This document shows positions 36,571 through 46,306 of a stretch of 64,000 bases of DNA, one piece after another. Made by a program: the position numbers and the translations under genes. Positions within the stretch are counted from its first letter, which is position 1. Each line of letters opens with the position of its first letter. The notes beneath the pieces were generated by a model. That model did no database searches. It was given only the letters and a program-made list of their open reading frames with translations, and had not been told where the DNA came from. Source of the stretch: Serratia proteamaculans (GTDB lineage: Bacteria; Pseudomonadota; Gammaproteobacteria; Enterobacterales; Enterobacteriaceae); assembly GCF_013337185.1 (NCBI RefSeq), contig NZ_SWDE01000001.1, positions 806,001 to 870,000 on the forward strand, in the 5' to 3' direction.

Positions 36571-37671
36571 ATGACAATCCCGAAATCCCGCTATGATTTG
36601 CCACGGATTATTTTTGGCGTGCTGTTTATCGCCATAATGATCGTCGCCTGTTTTTGGGTCATTCAACCTTTTATTCTCGGTTTTGCCTGGGCCGGCATGG
36701 TGGTCATCGCCACCTGGCCACTGCTGATTAAGCTGCAAAAAATACTTTGGGGGCGACGTTCACTGGCAGTACTGGTGATGACGATACTGCTGATCCTGCT
36801 GTTTATTCTGCCAATCTCTCTGCTGGTCAGCAGCGTGGTGGACAACAGCGCGCCCATCGTCGCCTGGGCCAGCACGCCGGGCAAACTGCATATTCCCGAT
36901 CTGGCCTGGCTGCAATCGATCCCGATGATCGGCGATAAGGTCTATCACAGTTATCACACCCTGGTGAACGCCGGAGGCAGTGCACTGGTGGCGAAGGTAC
37001 AGCCTTACTTCGGCCAGACCGCCACCTGGTTTGTGGCACAGGCCGCGCATATTGGCCGCCTGCTGTTGCATTGCACATTGATGCTGCTGTTTAGCGTGTT
37101 GCTGTATGCACGCGGCGAGCAAGTGGCTTTGGGCATTCGCCACTTTGCCACGCGTCTGGGTGCCGAAAGAGGCGACGCTGCCGTGGTGCTGGGTGGCCAG
37201 GCGATCCGCGCGGTAGCACTGGGCGTGGTGGTGACGGCGCTGGTGCAGTCGGTACTGGGCGGTATTGGCCTGGCGGTGACCGGCATCCCTGCCGCGACCC
37301 TGCTGACGGTATTGATCTTTATCTGCTGCGTGGCGCAGTTGGGGCCGTTACTGGTGCTGGTTCCGGCAATCATCTGGTTGTACTGGAGTGGCGATACCAC
37401 CTGGGGCACCGTGCTGTTGGTCTGGAGTTGCGTGGTCGCCACGCTGGATAACGTGCTGCGGCCAGTGCTGATCCGCATGGGCGCCGATCTGCCGATGATC
37501 CTGATCCTGTCCGGCGTTATCGGTGGCTTACTGGCTTTCGGCATGATTGGCCTGTTTATCGGCCCGGTGGTGTTGGCGGTGTCTTACCGTTTACTCACTG
37601 CCTGGATGAATGAAGCGCCGGAACCGACTGCCGACCTGGAAGAAGTTGCCAAGGATCTGGAACAGATGTAA
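36571..37671 (+). CDS. ydiK: AI-2E-type transporter, YdiK
   Basis: A 366-residue inner-membrane protein (E. coli 370) of the AI-2 exporter-like family with about eight membrane segments. The family regions LGVVVTALVQSVLGGIGL and VLIRMGADLPMILILSGVIGGLLAFGMIG are seen. The substrate is unknown. It is divergent from ydiJ across 254 bases and lies before rprA as in E. coli. Confidence 0.9.
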   Translation: MTIPKSRYDLPRIIFGVLFIAIMIVACFWVIQPFILGFAWAGMVVIATWPLLIKLQKILWGRRSLAVLVMTILLILLFILPISLLVSSVVDNSAPIVAWASTPGKLHIPDLAWLQSIPMIGDKVYHSYHTLVNAGGSALVAKVQPYFGQTATWFVAQAAHIGRLLLHCTLMLLFSVLLYARGEQVALGIRHFATRLGAERGDAAVVLGGQAIRAVALGVVVTALVQSVLGGIGLAVTGIPAATLLTVLIFICCVAQLGPLLVLVPAIIWLYWSGDTTWGTVLLVWSCVVATLDNVLRPVLIRMGADLPMILILSGVIGGLLAFGMIGLFIGPVVLAVSYRLLTAWMNEAPEPTADLEEVAKDLEQM

Positions 37672-37870
37672 TCCCTCTTCTGCCCGGGTTACCGGGCAGA
37701 ACTCTCCTTTTCCCGATGGCTTTTTGTGGAATAAATCTTCCGCAATAATAAAAATCGCCAACGTTTTCTGACCTGATGACCATTATTTAAACATACTGAA
37801 TAAATACATCTTTTTAGTACTGCGTTAAAATAGACCTCGGTTAAAAATAAATTCTAATAGGCCGATTGAT

Positions 37871-37884
37871 TAAGACGATTCTTA
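37871..37884 (+). promoter_or_regulatory. RcsB box of rprA
   Basis: TAAGACGATTCTTA matches 12 of 14 bases of the RcsB consensus TAAGAATATTCTTA and is a palindrome in its arms. It centres about 45 bases before the predicted start of rprA, as expected for activation by the Rcs phosphorelay. Confidence 0.8.
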
Positions 37885-37910
37885 ATGACTAATGACGCTT
37901 AAATATCTAG

Positions 37911-37916
37911 TATTAT
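37911..37916 (+). promoter_or_regulatory. -10 element of rprA
   Basis: TATTAT, with no good -35, as expected for an RcsB-dependent promoter. The start would be at about 37923. Confidence 0.55.
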
Positions 37917-37922
37917 TGCCAT

Positions 37923-38031
37923 CTATTGCTTCAAATACCTGATTTAAAGCAAGATTTCCAAACAATGTAATGCCATACATGTGAATTGCTGTGTGTAGTC
38001 TTTGCCCGTCTTCTATGATGGGCTTTTTTTT
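37923..38031 (+). ncRNA. rprA: RprA, regulatory small RNA
   Basis: The 3' half, GAATTGCTGTGTGTAGTCTT followed by TGCCC, is identical to E. coli RprA, and the intrinsic terminator GCCCGTCTTCTATGATGGGC with an eight-base T-run is the same type. The 5' hairpin (TTGCTTCAAAT-ACCTG-ATTTAAAGCAA) replaces the E. coli one with a different sequence but the same shape. The length (109) and location between ydiK and ppsA match E. coli (105). RprA base-pairs with mRNAs such as rpoS through Hfq. The middle region, which in E. coli includes the rpoS pairing sequence, differs here. Confidence 0.88.
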
Positions 38032-38083
38032 ATTCTTTTTTTGACCGTCTTTATTCACCACGCCATTTTATTTACATTCAGAA

Positions 38084-38114
38084 ATAAAAAAGCCGTAACC
38101 TGAGTTACGGCTTT
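38084..38114 (-). terminator. Terminator of ppsA
   Basis: AAAGCCGTAAC/GTTACGGCTTT arms (38089-38099, 38104-38114) with an A-run at 38085-38091 reading as U-run on the minus strand. Confidence 0.9.
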
Positions 38115-38144
38115 AGCCTTGATAATTATTCCCTATCGAGAAAA

Positions 38145-40523
38145 TTATGTTCTCTTCGACAGATTAACCCAGGTTTGCACCACGGTATCCGGATTGAGCG
38201 ACAGACTGTCAATACCCTGATCCATCAACCATTCGGCAAAGTCTTCATGGTCAGACGGGCCCTGACCGCAAATACCGACGTATTTGCCCTGACGCTTGGC
38301 CGCCTGAATCGCCATCGACAGCAGAATTTTCACCGCTTCGTTACGCTCGTCAAACAGCTCAGACACCACGCCCGAGTCACGATCCAGCCCCAGGGTTAAC
38401 TGAGTCATGTCGTTGGAGCCGATGGAGAAGCCATCAAAGTGCTGCAGGAACTGATCCGCCAACAGCGCATTGGATGGGATCTCGCACATCATGATCACTT
38501 TCAGGCCGTTCTCACCGCGCTTCAGGCCCTGGCGTGCCAATTCGGCCACCACCGCTTCCGCCTGTTCTACCGTGCGAACAAACGGCACCATGATCTCAAC
38601 GTTGGTCAGGCCCATCTCATTACGCACGCGTTTTACCGCGTCACACTCCATCGCGAAACAGTCACGGAAGTTGTCGGACACGTAACGACCGGCTCCGCGG
38701 AAGCCCAACATTGGGTTTTCTTCGTGCGGTTCATACTTCTCGCCGCCGACCAGGTTCGCGTACTCATTGGATTTGAAGTCGGACAGACGCACGATCACTC
38801 GCTTCGGCCAGAACGCAGCGCCCAACGTTGCGATCCCTTCCGTCAAACGGCCGACATAGAACTCGACCGGATGGTCGTAGCCCTGCATCAGCGTTTTGAT
38901 CTCCGCTTGCAGCTCCGGAGTCTGCTGATCAAACTCCAGCAACGCCTTCGGATGCACGCCAATCATACGGTTGATGATAAATTCCAAACGGGCCAGGCCC
39001 ACACCTTCATTCGGCAAACGCGCGAAGTCAAAGGCACGGTCAGGGTTGCCGACGTTCATCATGATCTTCAGCGGCAGATCCGGCAATTCGGTCACTTCGG
39101 AACTCTGCACGTTAAAATCGAGGATATCGCTGTAGACGAAGCCGGTATCGCCTTCTGCACAAGAAACGGTGACCTGTTGGCCTTCTTTGAGCAGATCGGT
39201 CGCGTTGCCACAGCCAACCACCGCCGGAATGCCCAGTTCACGCGCAATGATCGCCGCGTGGCAGGTACGGCCGCCACGGTTGGTGACGATGGCGGCGGCT
39301 TTCTTCATGATCGGTTCCCAATCCGGGTCGGTCATGTCAGTCACCAGCACGTCGCCTGGCTCAATACGGTCCATCTCGCTGATGTTATGGATGACCTTCA
39401 CCGGACCTGCGCCAATGCGGTGGCCGATAGCGCGCCCTTCCACCAGCACCGGGCTGGTCGCGTTAAGCTGATAACGCTCCATGGTTTGCTCGTTAGAGCG
39501 TACGGTTTCCGGACGGGCCTGCACGATCAGCAATTTGCCGGTATGGCCGTCTTTGGCCCACTCGATATCCATCGGGCGGCCGTAGTGTTTTTCGATCAGG
39601 ATTGCCTGATGGGCCAGCCCCTGCACTTCTTCGTCGGTCAGAGAGAAACGATTGCGTTGCTGCTCTGGCACGTCTTCAATTTGTACCTGCTTACCGTGGT
39701 CCTGCGATGGCGCATACACCATGCGGATTTTCTTCGAACCGAGGTTACGGCGCACGATGGCCGGATTGCCTCTCAGCAGCGTCGGTTTGTGCACATAGAA
39801 CTCGTCCGGGTTGACGGCGCCCTGCACCACCATTTCGCCCAGACCAAAGGCTGAGGTGATAAACACCACCTGATCAAAACCGGATTCGGTATCGATGGTG
39901 AACATGACGCCGGAAGACGCCAGGTCAGAACGCACCATGCGCTGTACGCCGGCCGACAAGGCCACGCCGCGATGGTCATAACCCTGATGCACCCGGTAGG
40001 AGATAGCGCGGTCGTTAAACAGGGAGGCGTATACGTGCTTAATCGCCACCATCACGGCGTCGATACCCTGCACGTTGAGGAAGGTTTCCTGCTGGCCGGC
40101 AAAGGAGGCATCCGGCATGTCTTCTGCGGTGGCAGAGGAACGCACGGCAAATGACGCTTCCGGTTCGCCGTCGGCCAGTTGCTGATAAGCCAGGTTAATT
40201 TCACGCTCGAATTCCGCATGGAACGGCGTGTCGATAATCCATTGGCGGATTTGCGCGCCCGCCTTGGTCAATTGAGCAATATCGTCAACGTCAGTTTGAT
40301 CCAGTAACTGATAGATGCGCTGGTTAACACCGCTTTGCTCGAGGAAATCGTTAAACGCCTGCGCGGTGGTGGCAAAACCGTTTGGCACGGCAACGCCCAA
40401 ATCGGAAAGATTGGTGATCATTTCACCGAGGGAGGCATTTTTGCCGCCGACACGGTCAACGTCGTGCATGCCGAGCTGGTTGTACCAAAGCACATTACGC
40501 AAGTCTGGGCCATTGTTGGACAT
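38145..40523 (-). CDS. ppsA: Phosphoenolpyruvate synthase
   Basis: Makes phosphoenolpyruvate from pyruvate and ATP for gluconeogenesis. It is 792 residues, as in E. coli. The N-terminal ATP-binding domain ([24 protein letters not shown]), the phosphohistidine domain with His422 (GGRTCHAAI) and the C-terminal barrel with [17 protein letters not shown] are all intact. The divergent ppsR controls its activity. A Cra site stands 118 bases upstream. Confidence 0.97.
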   Translation of the reverse strand: MSNNGPDLRNVLWYNQLGMHDVDRVGGKNASLGEMITNLSDLGVAVPNGFATTAQAFNDFLEQSGVNQRIYQLLDQTDVDDIAQLTKAGAQIRQWIIDTPFHAEFEREINLAYQQLADGEPEASFAVRSSATAEDMPDASFAGQQETFLNVQGIDAVMVAIKHVYASLFNDRAISYRVHQGYDHRGVALSAGVQRMVRSDLASSGVMFTIDTESGFDQVVFITSAFGLGEMVVQGAVNPDEFYVHKPTLLRGNPAIVRRNLGSKKIRMVYAPSQDHGKQVQIEDVPEQQRNRFSLTDEEVQGLAHQAILIEKHYGRPMDIEWAKDGHTGKLLIVQARPETVRSNEQTMERYQLNATSPVLVEGRAIGHRIGAGPVKVIHNISEMDRIEPGDVLVTDMTDPDWEPIMKKAAAIVTNRGGRTCHAAIIARELGIPAVVGCGNATDLLKEGQQVTVSCAEGDTGFVYSDILDFNVQSSEVTELPDLPLKIMMNVGNPDRAFDFARLPNEGVGLARLEFIINRMIGVHPKALLEFDQQTPELQAEIKTLMQGYDHPVEFYVGRLTEGIATLGAAFWPKRVIVRLSDFKSNEYANLVGGEKYEPHEENPMLGFRGAGRYVSDNFRDCFAMECDAVKRVRNEMGLTNVEIMVPFVRTVEQAEAVVAELARQGLKRGENGLKVIMMCEIPSNALLADQFLQHFDGFSIGSNDMTQLTLGLDRDSGVVSELFDERNEAVKILLSMAIQAAKRQGKYVGICGQGPSDHEDFAEWLMDQGIDSLSLNPDTVVQTWVNLSKRT

Positions 40524-41055
40524 CGAGACAATCCTTATTGCTATCAGTAGGGTATAGACGGATTTAATTCGCTTGCTTTCTCAGCGCCGCTAAAACGGTG
40601 CCGAGTCAGACTAGCACAATGATCCATAGGAAATGGAAAGGTGAATCGATCAACCCGCTGAAGAAAGTGGATTTTAGGAAAACTTCCTGAAACGGAAATC
40701 CGGCCTGGAATCGTTCCCTGTCGCACTAATAGCTTAAATCTCAACAAATTAAGTATTTTTTAAACTTCAGTTTTAAAAACCCTGTTATTTGCATTGTCTT
40801 TGATGAAAATAGCGCCATCATGACCAATAATTCCTCATGGGAAATAAACCTCCGTTTTTCATAAAATTTAAAATAGTGTTTTAGCCCCGTGTTTTTATCG
40901 CCATCGTTTATTCCCTGACCGACCGTTTATTCATCGACTCTGCCCGCACTATCACAATTTTTTTGCCTGCCCCTTTACCGTGGGATCCTCTGCAGCCCAT
41001 GATAAGGACCAATAGACGTGATAGTGACGTCACAATTTCAGGTAAGGAGCCCAGG
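40524..41055. other. Divergent ppsA/ppsR interval
   Basis: 532 bases, AT-rich in the middle (40740-40930), with no gene. It holds the Cra site listed separately and the promoters of both genes, which I cannot place precisely. Confidence 0.55.
40641..40654 (-). promoter_or_regulatory. Cra (FruR) site upstream of ppsA
   Basis: GTGAATCGATCAAC; the core TGAATCGATCAA fits the Cra consensus at all but one position. It lies 118 bases from the ppsA ATG, upstream of where the promoter should be, a position suited to activation. Cra activates ppsA in E. coli. Confidence 0.65.
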
Positions 41056-41877
41056 GTGGAAAGAAGCGTTTTTTATATTTCGGACGGTACGGCGATCACC
41101 GCGGAGGTTTTGGGTCACGCGGTGTTGTCGCAATTTCCGGTGAAGGCCACCACCTTTACGCTGCCCTTTGTGGAAACCGAAGCCCGGGCCCGTGGGGTTT
41201 GCCAGCAGATTAACGATATCTATCGTGATACCGGCGTGCGGCCGTTAGTGTTCTACTCGATCATTTCGCCGGAAGTGCGCAAGGTCATTACCCAGAGCGA
41301 AGGTTTCTGTCAGGACATCGTGCAGGCGCTGGTTGGCCCGTTACAGGGCGAACTGGAAGTCGAACCGACCCCGGTGCCTAACCGCACCCACGGGTTGACC
41401 GCCAGCAATCTCGGCAAGTATGACGCCCGTATCGCGGCTATTGACTACACGTTAGCCCATGATGACGGCATTTCATTGCGTAACCTCGATCAGGCGCAGG
41501 TGATTTTGCTCGGCGTTTCGCGCTGCGGTAAAACTCCCACCAGCCTGTATCTGGCGATGCAATTCGGCATCCGCGCGGCCAACTATCCGTTTACCGCCGA
41601 CGATATGGACAACTTGCACCTCCCCGCCGCGCTGAAACCGTTTCAGCATAAGCTTTTCGGCCTGACGATCGATCCGGAGCGGTTAGCCGCCATCCGTGAA
41701 GAACGGCGTGAAAACAGCCGCTATGCTTCCATTCGCCAGTGCCGGATGGAGCTTGCGGAAGTCGAAGCGCTATTTCGTAAAAACCAGATCCGTTATCTGA
41801 ATACCACCAATTATTCGGTGGAAGAGATCTCGACCAAAATCCTGGATATTCTGGGAATGAGTCGCCGGATGTTCTGA
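41056..41877 (+). CDS. ppsR: PEP synthase regulatory protein (kinase/pyrophosphorylase)
   Basis: DUF299 bifunctional enzyme that inactivates PpsA by ADP-dependent threonine phosphorylation and reactivates it by phosphate-dependent dephosphorylation. It is 273 residues from GTG 41056 (E. coli 277). The start has AAGGAG 7 bases upstream and the reading begins as [13 protein letters not shown], the family N-terminus. The P-loop is [11 protein letters not shown]. The gene is divergent from ppsA as in E. coli. Confidence 0.93.
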   Translation: MERSVFYISDGTAITAEVLGHAVLSQFPVKATTFTLPFVETEARARGVCQQINDIYRDTGVRPLVFYSIISPEVRKVITQSEGFCQDIVQALVGPLQGELEVEPTPVPNRTHGLTASNLGKYDARIAAIDYTLAHDDGISLRNLDQAQVILLGVSRCGKTPTSLYLAMQFGIRAANYPFTADDMDNLHLPAALKPFQHKLFGLTIDPERLAAIREERRENSRYASIRQCRMELAEVEALFRKNQIRYLNTTNYSVEEISTKILDILGMSRRMF

Positions 41878-41885
41878 TCCTGACA

Positions 41886-41912
41886 AGATGGTGGGGAAGC
41901 CCCCTGCCATCT
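41886..41912 (+). terminator. Hairpin after ppsR
   Basis: AGATGG-T-GGGG and CCCC-CTG-CCATCT form a stem with an internal bulge; no T-run follows. Weak terminator candidate. Confidence 0.4.
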
Positions 41913-41958
41913 GTTGATTATTTCCCCACAGGCCACGTTTTTTGTGCTTTTTTTAGCG

Positions 41959-41975
41959 GTTCTGATCAACAGAAC
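41959..41975. repeat. Inverted repeat upstream of aroH
   Basis: GTTCTGATCAACAGAAC has perfect six-base arms around ATCAA, 99 bases before the aroH ATG. It is not a TrpR operator, which would contain paired CTAG motifs. Confidence 0.5.
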
Positions 41976-42074
41976 ACAGTTTCTCCGGTTGAATTCATCG
42001 GTTTTTACGTTATTGTGATCGCCATCACTTCCCGGCACTCCTGCCGCAGAGAAGAAAAGTTTTTAGAGAAAATC

Positions 42075-43121
42075 ATGCACAAAACAGATGAACTGCGGAC
42101 CGCGCGCATCGACAGCCTCGTCACGCCGCAAGAGCTGGCGGAGAAGTTGCCAATTTCGGCGGAAATCGCGGACAGCGTAACGGCCTCACGGCAACGAATT
42201 GAAAAAATCCTGACCGGTGAAGACCGTCGCCTGTTGGTGGTCATCGGCCCTTGTTCTATCCACGATCTTGACGCCGCCGTCGACTATGCCGGCCGACTCA
42301 ATGCGCTGCGCATCCGTTACCAGGACCGCCTCGAAATCGTGATGCGCACTTATTTTGAAAAACCGCGCACCGTGGTGGGCTGGAAAGGCCTGATCTCCGA
42401 TCCGGCCCTGGATGGCACCTTCCAGGTCAATCGCGGGATCGAAATGGCGCGCAGGCTGCTGCTGGAAGTGAACCAGCTCGGCCTGCCGACCGCCACCGAG
42501 TTCCTCGACATGGTCGTTGGCCAATACATTGCTGATTTGATCAGTTGGGGCGCGATTGGCGCACGGACCACCGAAAGCCAGATCCACCGTGAAATGGCCT
42601 CGGCACTGTCCTGCCCGGTGGGCTTTAAAAATGGCACCGATGGCAACACCCGTATAGCGATTGACGCCATTCGTGCAGCCCGCGCCGGCCATATGTTCCT
42701 GTCGCCGGACAAACACGGCCAGATGACTATCTATCAGACCAGCGGCAATCCTTATGGCCATATCATCATGCGTGGCGGCAAGACGCCGAACTACCACGCT
42801 ACCGATGTGGTCGCCGCCTGCGACAGCCTGCGCGAATTCGATTTGCCGGAGCAACTGGTGATCGATTTTAGCCACGGCAACTGCCAGAAATTGCATCGTC
42901 GCCAGTTGGAAGTGGCCGAAAACGTCTGCCAGCAGATCCGCGCCGGTTCCGTCGCCGTTGCCGGTGTCATGGCAGAAAGCTTCCTGGTGGAAGGCACCCA
43001 GAAAATCGTTGCCGGTCAACCGCTGACCTATGGCCAATCGATCACCGACCCTTGCCTGAGCTGGTCCGACAGCGAACAGCTGCTGGCCATGCTGGCCGAT
43101 GCGGTAGACACCCGCTTCTGA
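42075..43121 (+). CDS. aroH: 3-deoxy-7-phosphoheptulonate synthase, Trp-sensitive type
   Basis: First step of the shikimate pathway, joining PEP and erythrose 4-phosphate. It is 348 residues from ATG 42075, exactly the E. coli AroH length, and the opening TDELRTARIDSLVTPQEL matches AroH better than AroF or AroG. Active-site motifs are IGPCSIHD, VMRTYFEKPRT, GARTTESQIHREMASGL-like (ASALS) and IDFSHGNCQK. E. coli AroH is inhibited by tryptophan; the upstream region here shows no TrpR operator. Confidence 0.95.
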   Translation: MHKTDELRTARIDSLVTPQELAEKLPISAEIADSVTASRQRIEKILTGEDRRLLVVIGPCSIHDLDAAVDYAGRLNALRIRYQDRLEIVMRTYFEKPRTVVGWKGLISDPALDGTFQVNRGIEMARRLLLEVNQLGLPTATEFLDMVVGQYIADLISWGAIGARTTESQIHREMASALSCPVGFKNGTDGNTRIAIDAIRAARAGHMFLSPDKHGQMTIYQTSGNPYGHIIMRGGKTPNYHATDVVAACDSLREFDLPEQLVIDFSHGNCQKLHRRQLEVAENVCQQIRAGSVAVAGVMAESFLVEGTQKIVAGQPLTYGQSITDPCLSWSDSEQLLAMLADAVDTRF

Positions 43122-43225
43122 TCCCATCGCCGGGGCCCCGCCCCGGCTTTTCCGCCCCCCACTCACTCATCTATACTGGTAGCAATTCTCGCAGTTCCCC
43201 CATGGAACGGATTTGGAGCCTAGGC

Positions 43226-43711
43226 ATGATCCATTCACTGTTATCTATCCCCTGCGTCACCCTGCAAGGGGAACACAAAACCCTGGGCGATTTCCCTGCC
43301 CGAGCTTATCTGGTGGTCAACACCGCCAGCAAATGCGGATTTACTCCTCAGTACCACGGGCTGGAAAATCTGTGGCAGTACTACCGCGAACGCGGCCTGA
43401 TGGTGCTGGGCTTTCCCTGCAATCAGTTCGGCGCACAAGAGCCCGGTGACCCGCTGGAGATTGCCAACTTTTGCACGCTGAACTATGGCGTCAGCTTCCC
43501 GCTGTTCAGCAAGGTTGAAGTTAATGGCCCTGGCGCGCATCCGTTGTTTAACGAGTTAAAACGCCTGGCTCCAGGCGTACTGGGTACTCAACGCATCAAA
43601 TGGAACTTCACCAAGTTCTTGCTGACCGCCGACGGCCAGCGGGTGAAACGCTACGCGCCGATCACCAAACCCGAACGCCTGTTTGAGCGCATCGAAACCC
43701 TGCTGAAATAA
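43226..43711 (+). CDS. Glutathione peroxidase family protein (paralogue of BtuE)
   Basis: A 161-residue thiol peroxidase. Cys37 (NTASKCGFT) is the peroxidatic residue, with Gln71 in FPCNQFGAQEPG and Trp in IKWNFTKFL completing the tetrad. A second Cys65 may resolve the oxidised form, and many bacterial members use thioredoxin. The ATG at 43226 follows GGAG. It is distinct from the BtuE at 63277-63828, which reads FPSNEF at the Cys65 position. It lies between aroH and the heme locus, where it may reduce peroxides made by heme. Confidence 0.88.
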   Translation: MIHSLLSIPCVTLQGEHKTLGDFPARAYLVVNTASKCGFTPQYHGLENLWQYYRERGLMVLGFPCNQFGAQEPGDPLEIANFCTLNYGVSFPLFSKVEVNGPGAHPLFNELKRLAPGVLGTQRIKWNFTKFLLTADGQRVKRYAPITKPERLFERIETLLK

Positions 43712-43723
43712 CCCTGAATTTTG

Positions 43724-43745
43724 CGGGCTGAGCCGCCTCAGCCCG
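43724..43745 (+). terminator. Hairpin after the peroxidase gene
   Basis: CGGGCTGAG/CTCAGCCCG arms, nine bases, loop CCGC, no T-run. Confidence 0.45.
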
Positions 43746-43813
43746 TCATACCTCTCCTTCCTGCAAAAAGCTTCCATGGGTAAGAAAATTTTCCTTGATG
43801 TAACCTTTCGTTC

Positions 43814-43832
43814 ACATGATAATGATTCTCAC
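43814..43832 (+). promoter_or_regulatory. Fur box of the heme operon
   Basis: ACATGATAATGATTCTCAC, containing GATAATGAT of the Fur consensus. It lies 42 bases before hemP, as in other heme-uptake loci. The -10/-35 elements are not clear. Confidence 0.75.
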
Positions 43833-43873
43833 TTTGATATTAATTACTATTTAACGGCCTGTTTCATAAACAT

Positions 43874-44065
43874 ATGACGATGGATAATCACCACCACAAC
43901 ACGCCTGCCCAGGCTGCTCACACCGCTGAAAGCGGCCTGGCCACGCCGCCTTGCTACGACAGTGCGCAACTGCTCGATGCCGATGGCGTGGCGATCATCA
44001 TCCATCAGGGCCAGCGCTATCAGTTACGACAGACCAAAGCCGGGAAATTGATCCTGACCAAATAA
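43874..44065 (+). CDS. hemP: Hemin uptake protein HemP
   Basis: A 63-residue protein with the family C-terminus GQRYQLRQTKAGKLILTK and a His-rich start. HemP proteins head heme-receptor operons and are needed for their expression or for heme use in some species. E. coli keeps a lone 63-residue relative, ydiE, at the same locus between aroH and selO. An in-frame ATG two codons on is an alternative start; neither has a strong ribosome site. Confidence 0.88.
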   Translation: MTMDNHHHNTPAQAAHTAESGLATPPCYDSAQLLDADGVAIIIHQGQRYQLRQTKAGKLILTK

Positions 44066-44158
44066 TTCCCATCCCTTAACGCCAGCCACCCAGATCCTTT
44101 TTGATCCAGGCAGCCAGCAAATCTATTGATATGTTTAAAACATACGGAGAGTTGCGAC

Positions 44159-46243
44159 ATGCCTCTGATCTATTCCACCCGGCTGCGTTTATCCGCATTG
44201 AGTCTGGCGATTGCCTGTGCTCTGCCGACGGTGACTTTTGCACAAACCAGCGAAACCCCTTCCTCTTCCACGGCGACGGCATCGGTTAAAAAGGACAAAG
44301 CCAGCGACGAAACCATGACGGTAGCCGCCACCGGCAATGCGCGCAGCAGCTTTGAAGCGCCGATGATGGTCACAGTGATTCAGGCCGATACACCGCAAAG
44401 CCAGACCGCCACCAGCGCCGGCGATATGCTGCGCCGTGTGCCGGGCATTACCGTCAATGGCACCGGCCGCAGTAATGGTCAGGACGTTTTCATGCGTGGC
44501 TACGGTAAAAATGGCGTGCTGACATTGGTGGATGGCATCCGTCAGGGCACCGATACCGGGCATCTTGGCGCCACCTTTCTCGATCCGGCACTGGTGAAAC
44601 GCATCGAAGTGGTGCGCGGCCCTTCCGCCCTGCTGTATGGCAGTGGTGCACTGGGGGGCGTAATTGCTTATGAAACCGTAGATGCCGCCGATCTGCTGTT
44701 ACCTGGCCATAATAGCGGCTATCGGGTGTATGGCACCGCCGGCAGTGGCGATCACAGCCTCGGCATGGGGGCCAGCACCTACGGCAGAACCGACACTCTC
44801 GACGGCCTGCTGTCATTTGGCACCCGCGACGTCGGCAATCTGCGTCAGGGCAACGGCTTTGATGCCCCCAATGATGAAACCATCAGCAATCTGCTGGCCA
44901 AGGGCACCTGGACGCTCGATGAGAATCAGTCATTGAGCGGCGACCTGCGCTACTACAACAACCGGGCGCAAGAGCCGAAAAACCCGCAGGAATCGGCCAG
45001 CAGCAGCGGTAACCTGATGACCGACCGCTCGACCATTCAACGCGACGGCCAACTGGGCTACAAACTGAAACCTGTGGGTCAGGATTGGCTCGACGCCGAA
45101 GCCAAAATCTATTACTCCGAAGTGGAGATCAACGCCCACACCAACGGCAGTGAGGATGAAGCGCGCAAGCAAACCACTCGCGGTGCCAAGCTCGAAAACC
45201 GCAGCCGTTTGTTTGCCGATACCTTCGCCTCTCACCTGTTGACCTATGGCAGCGAAGCTTACAAGCAGGAGCAGACACCGGGTGGCGCGACAGAAAGCTT
45301 CCCACAGGCGAAAATCAACTTTGCTTCCGGCTGGTTGCAGGACGAAATTACCCTGCGCGACCTGCCGGTCACCCTGCTTGCCGGGACGCGTTATGATAAC
45401 TACAAAGGTTCCAGTGACGGTTACGCCGATGTTGACGCCGACAAGTGGTCATCGCGCGGCGCCGTCACGGTGACACCAACCGACTGGCTAATGCTGTTCG
45501 GCTCTTATTCGCAGGCTTTCCGCGCCCCGACCATGGGAGAGATGTACAACGATTCCAAACACTTCTCCATTCCCATGGGCCCCACCACCATTACCAACAA
45601 CTGGGTGCCTAACCCGAACCTGAAGCCGGAAACCAACGCCACCCAGGAATACGGCTTCGGGCTGCGCTTTGACGATCTGCTACTGGCTGATGACAGCCTG
45701 CAATTCAAAGCCAGCTACTTCGATACCAAAGCCCGCGACTACATCACCACGGATGTCACCATGGAGCTGGGTCGTGGCCCTCGAGGCCCTTATTGCATCA
45801 GTTGCACCACTTTCTCGACCAATATCGACCGTGCAAAAATTTGGGGCTGGGACGCTACGCTGAGCTACAAAACCGCCATTTTTGGCTGGGATCTGGCGTA
45901 TAACCGGACTCGCGGAAAAAATCAAAGCAGCGGCGAATGGCTAAACAGCATCAATCCGGACACGGTCACCAGCACGCTGGACGTGCCACTGGGTGAAACC
46001 GGCCTGTCGACCGGCTGGGTGGCCACGGTGGCCCAACGAGCCACCCGCGTAGAAACCGGCACCGCAGAACAAGGCGGCTACGGCGTCAACGATTTCTACC
46101 TGAGCTATAAAGGCCGCGATCGCCTGCAGGGCGTGACCACCACGGTGGTGCTGGGCAACGCCTTTGATAAAGAATACTACTCGCCACAGGGCATTCCGCA
46201 GGACGGGCGCAATGCCAAACTGCTGGTCAGCTATCAGTGGTAA
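44159..46243 (+). CDS. hemR: TonB-dependent heme/hemoglobin receptor
   Basis: Outer-membrane receptor that binds heme or hemoproteins and imports heme with TonB energy. It is 694 residues from ATG 44159 (Yersinia HemR 687). A signal peptide ends TFAQ, then a TonB box ETMTVAAT and a plug domain with His135 (DTGHLGA), which aligns with the heme-ligand His128 of HemR. The FRAP (QAFRAPTMGEMY) and NPNL (VPNPNLKPET) motifs, with a His in DSKHFS between them, mark heme receptors. The last residue is Trp (VSYQW), as needed for outer-membrane assembly. Confidence 0.95.
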   Translation: MPLIYSTRLRLSALSLAIACALPTVTFAQTSETPSSSTATASVKKDKASDETMTVAATGNARSSFEAPMMVTVIQADTPQSQTATSAGDMLRRVPGITVNGTGRSNGQDVFMRGYGKNGVLTLVDGIRQGTDTGHLGATFLDPALVKRIEVVRGPSALLYGSGALGGVIAYETVDAADLLLPGHNSGYRVYGTAGSGDHSLGMGASTYGRTDTLDGLLSFGTRDVGNLRQGNGFDAPNDETISNLLAKGTWTLDENQSLSGDLRYYNNRAQEPKNPQESASSSGNLMTDRSTIQRDGQLGYKLKPVGQDWLDAEAKIYYSEVEINAHTNGSEDEARKQTTRGAKLENRSRLFADTFASHLLTYGSEAYKQEQTPGGATESFPQAKINFASGWLQDEITLRDLPVTLLAGTRYDNYKGSSDGYADVDADKWSSRGAVTVTPTDWLMLFGSYSQAFRAPTMGEMYNDSKHFSIPMGPTTITNNWVPNPNLKPETNATQEYGFGLRFDDLLLADDSLQFKASYFDTKARDYITTDVTMELGRGPRGPYCISCTTFSTNIDRAKIWGWDATLSYKTAIFGWDLAYNRTRGKNQSSGEWLNSINPDTVTSTLDVPLGETGLSTGWVATVAQRATRVETGTAEQGGYGVNDFYLSYKGRDRLQGVTTTVVLGNAFDKEYYSPQGIPQDGRNAKLLVSYQW

Positions 46244-46255
46244 TGTTTTGAATCC

Positions 46256-46278
46256 GGCGGGCATGAAGATTGCCCGCC
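46256..46278 (+). other. Intergenic hairpin between hemR and hemS
   Basis: GGCGGGC (46256-46262) and GCCCGCC (46272-46278) can pair around a nine-base loop. No T-run follows. It could protect the hemR message or limit expression of downstream genes. Confidence 0.5.
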
Positions 46279-46306
46279 GCCTGAATCTCACACAGGAGAA
46301 CCCGCA

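Noticed and set aside
38439..39854. Open frame of 471 codons antisense to ppsA
   Set aside because: It mirrors the codon pattern of ppsA, has no ribosome site and no family resemblance.
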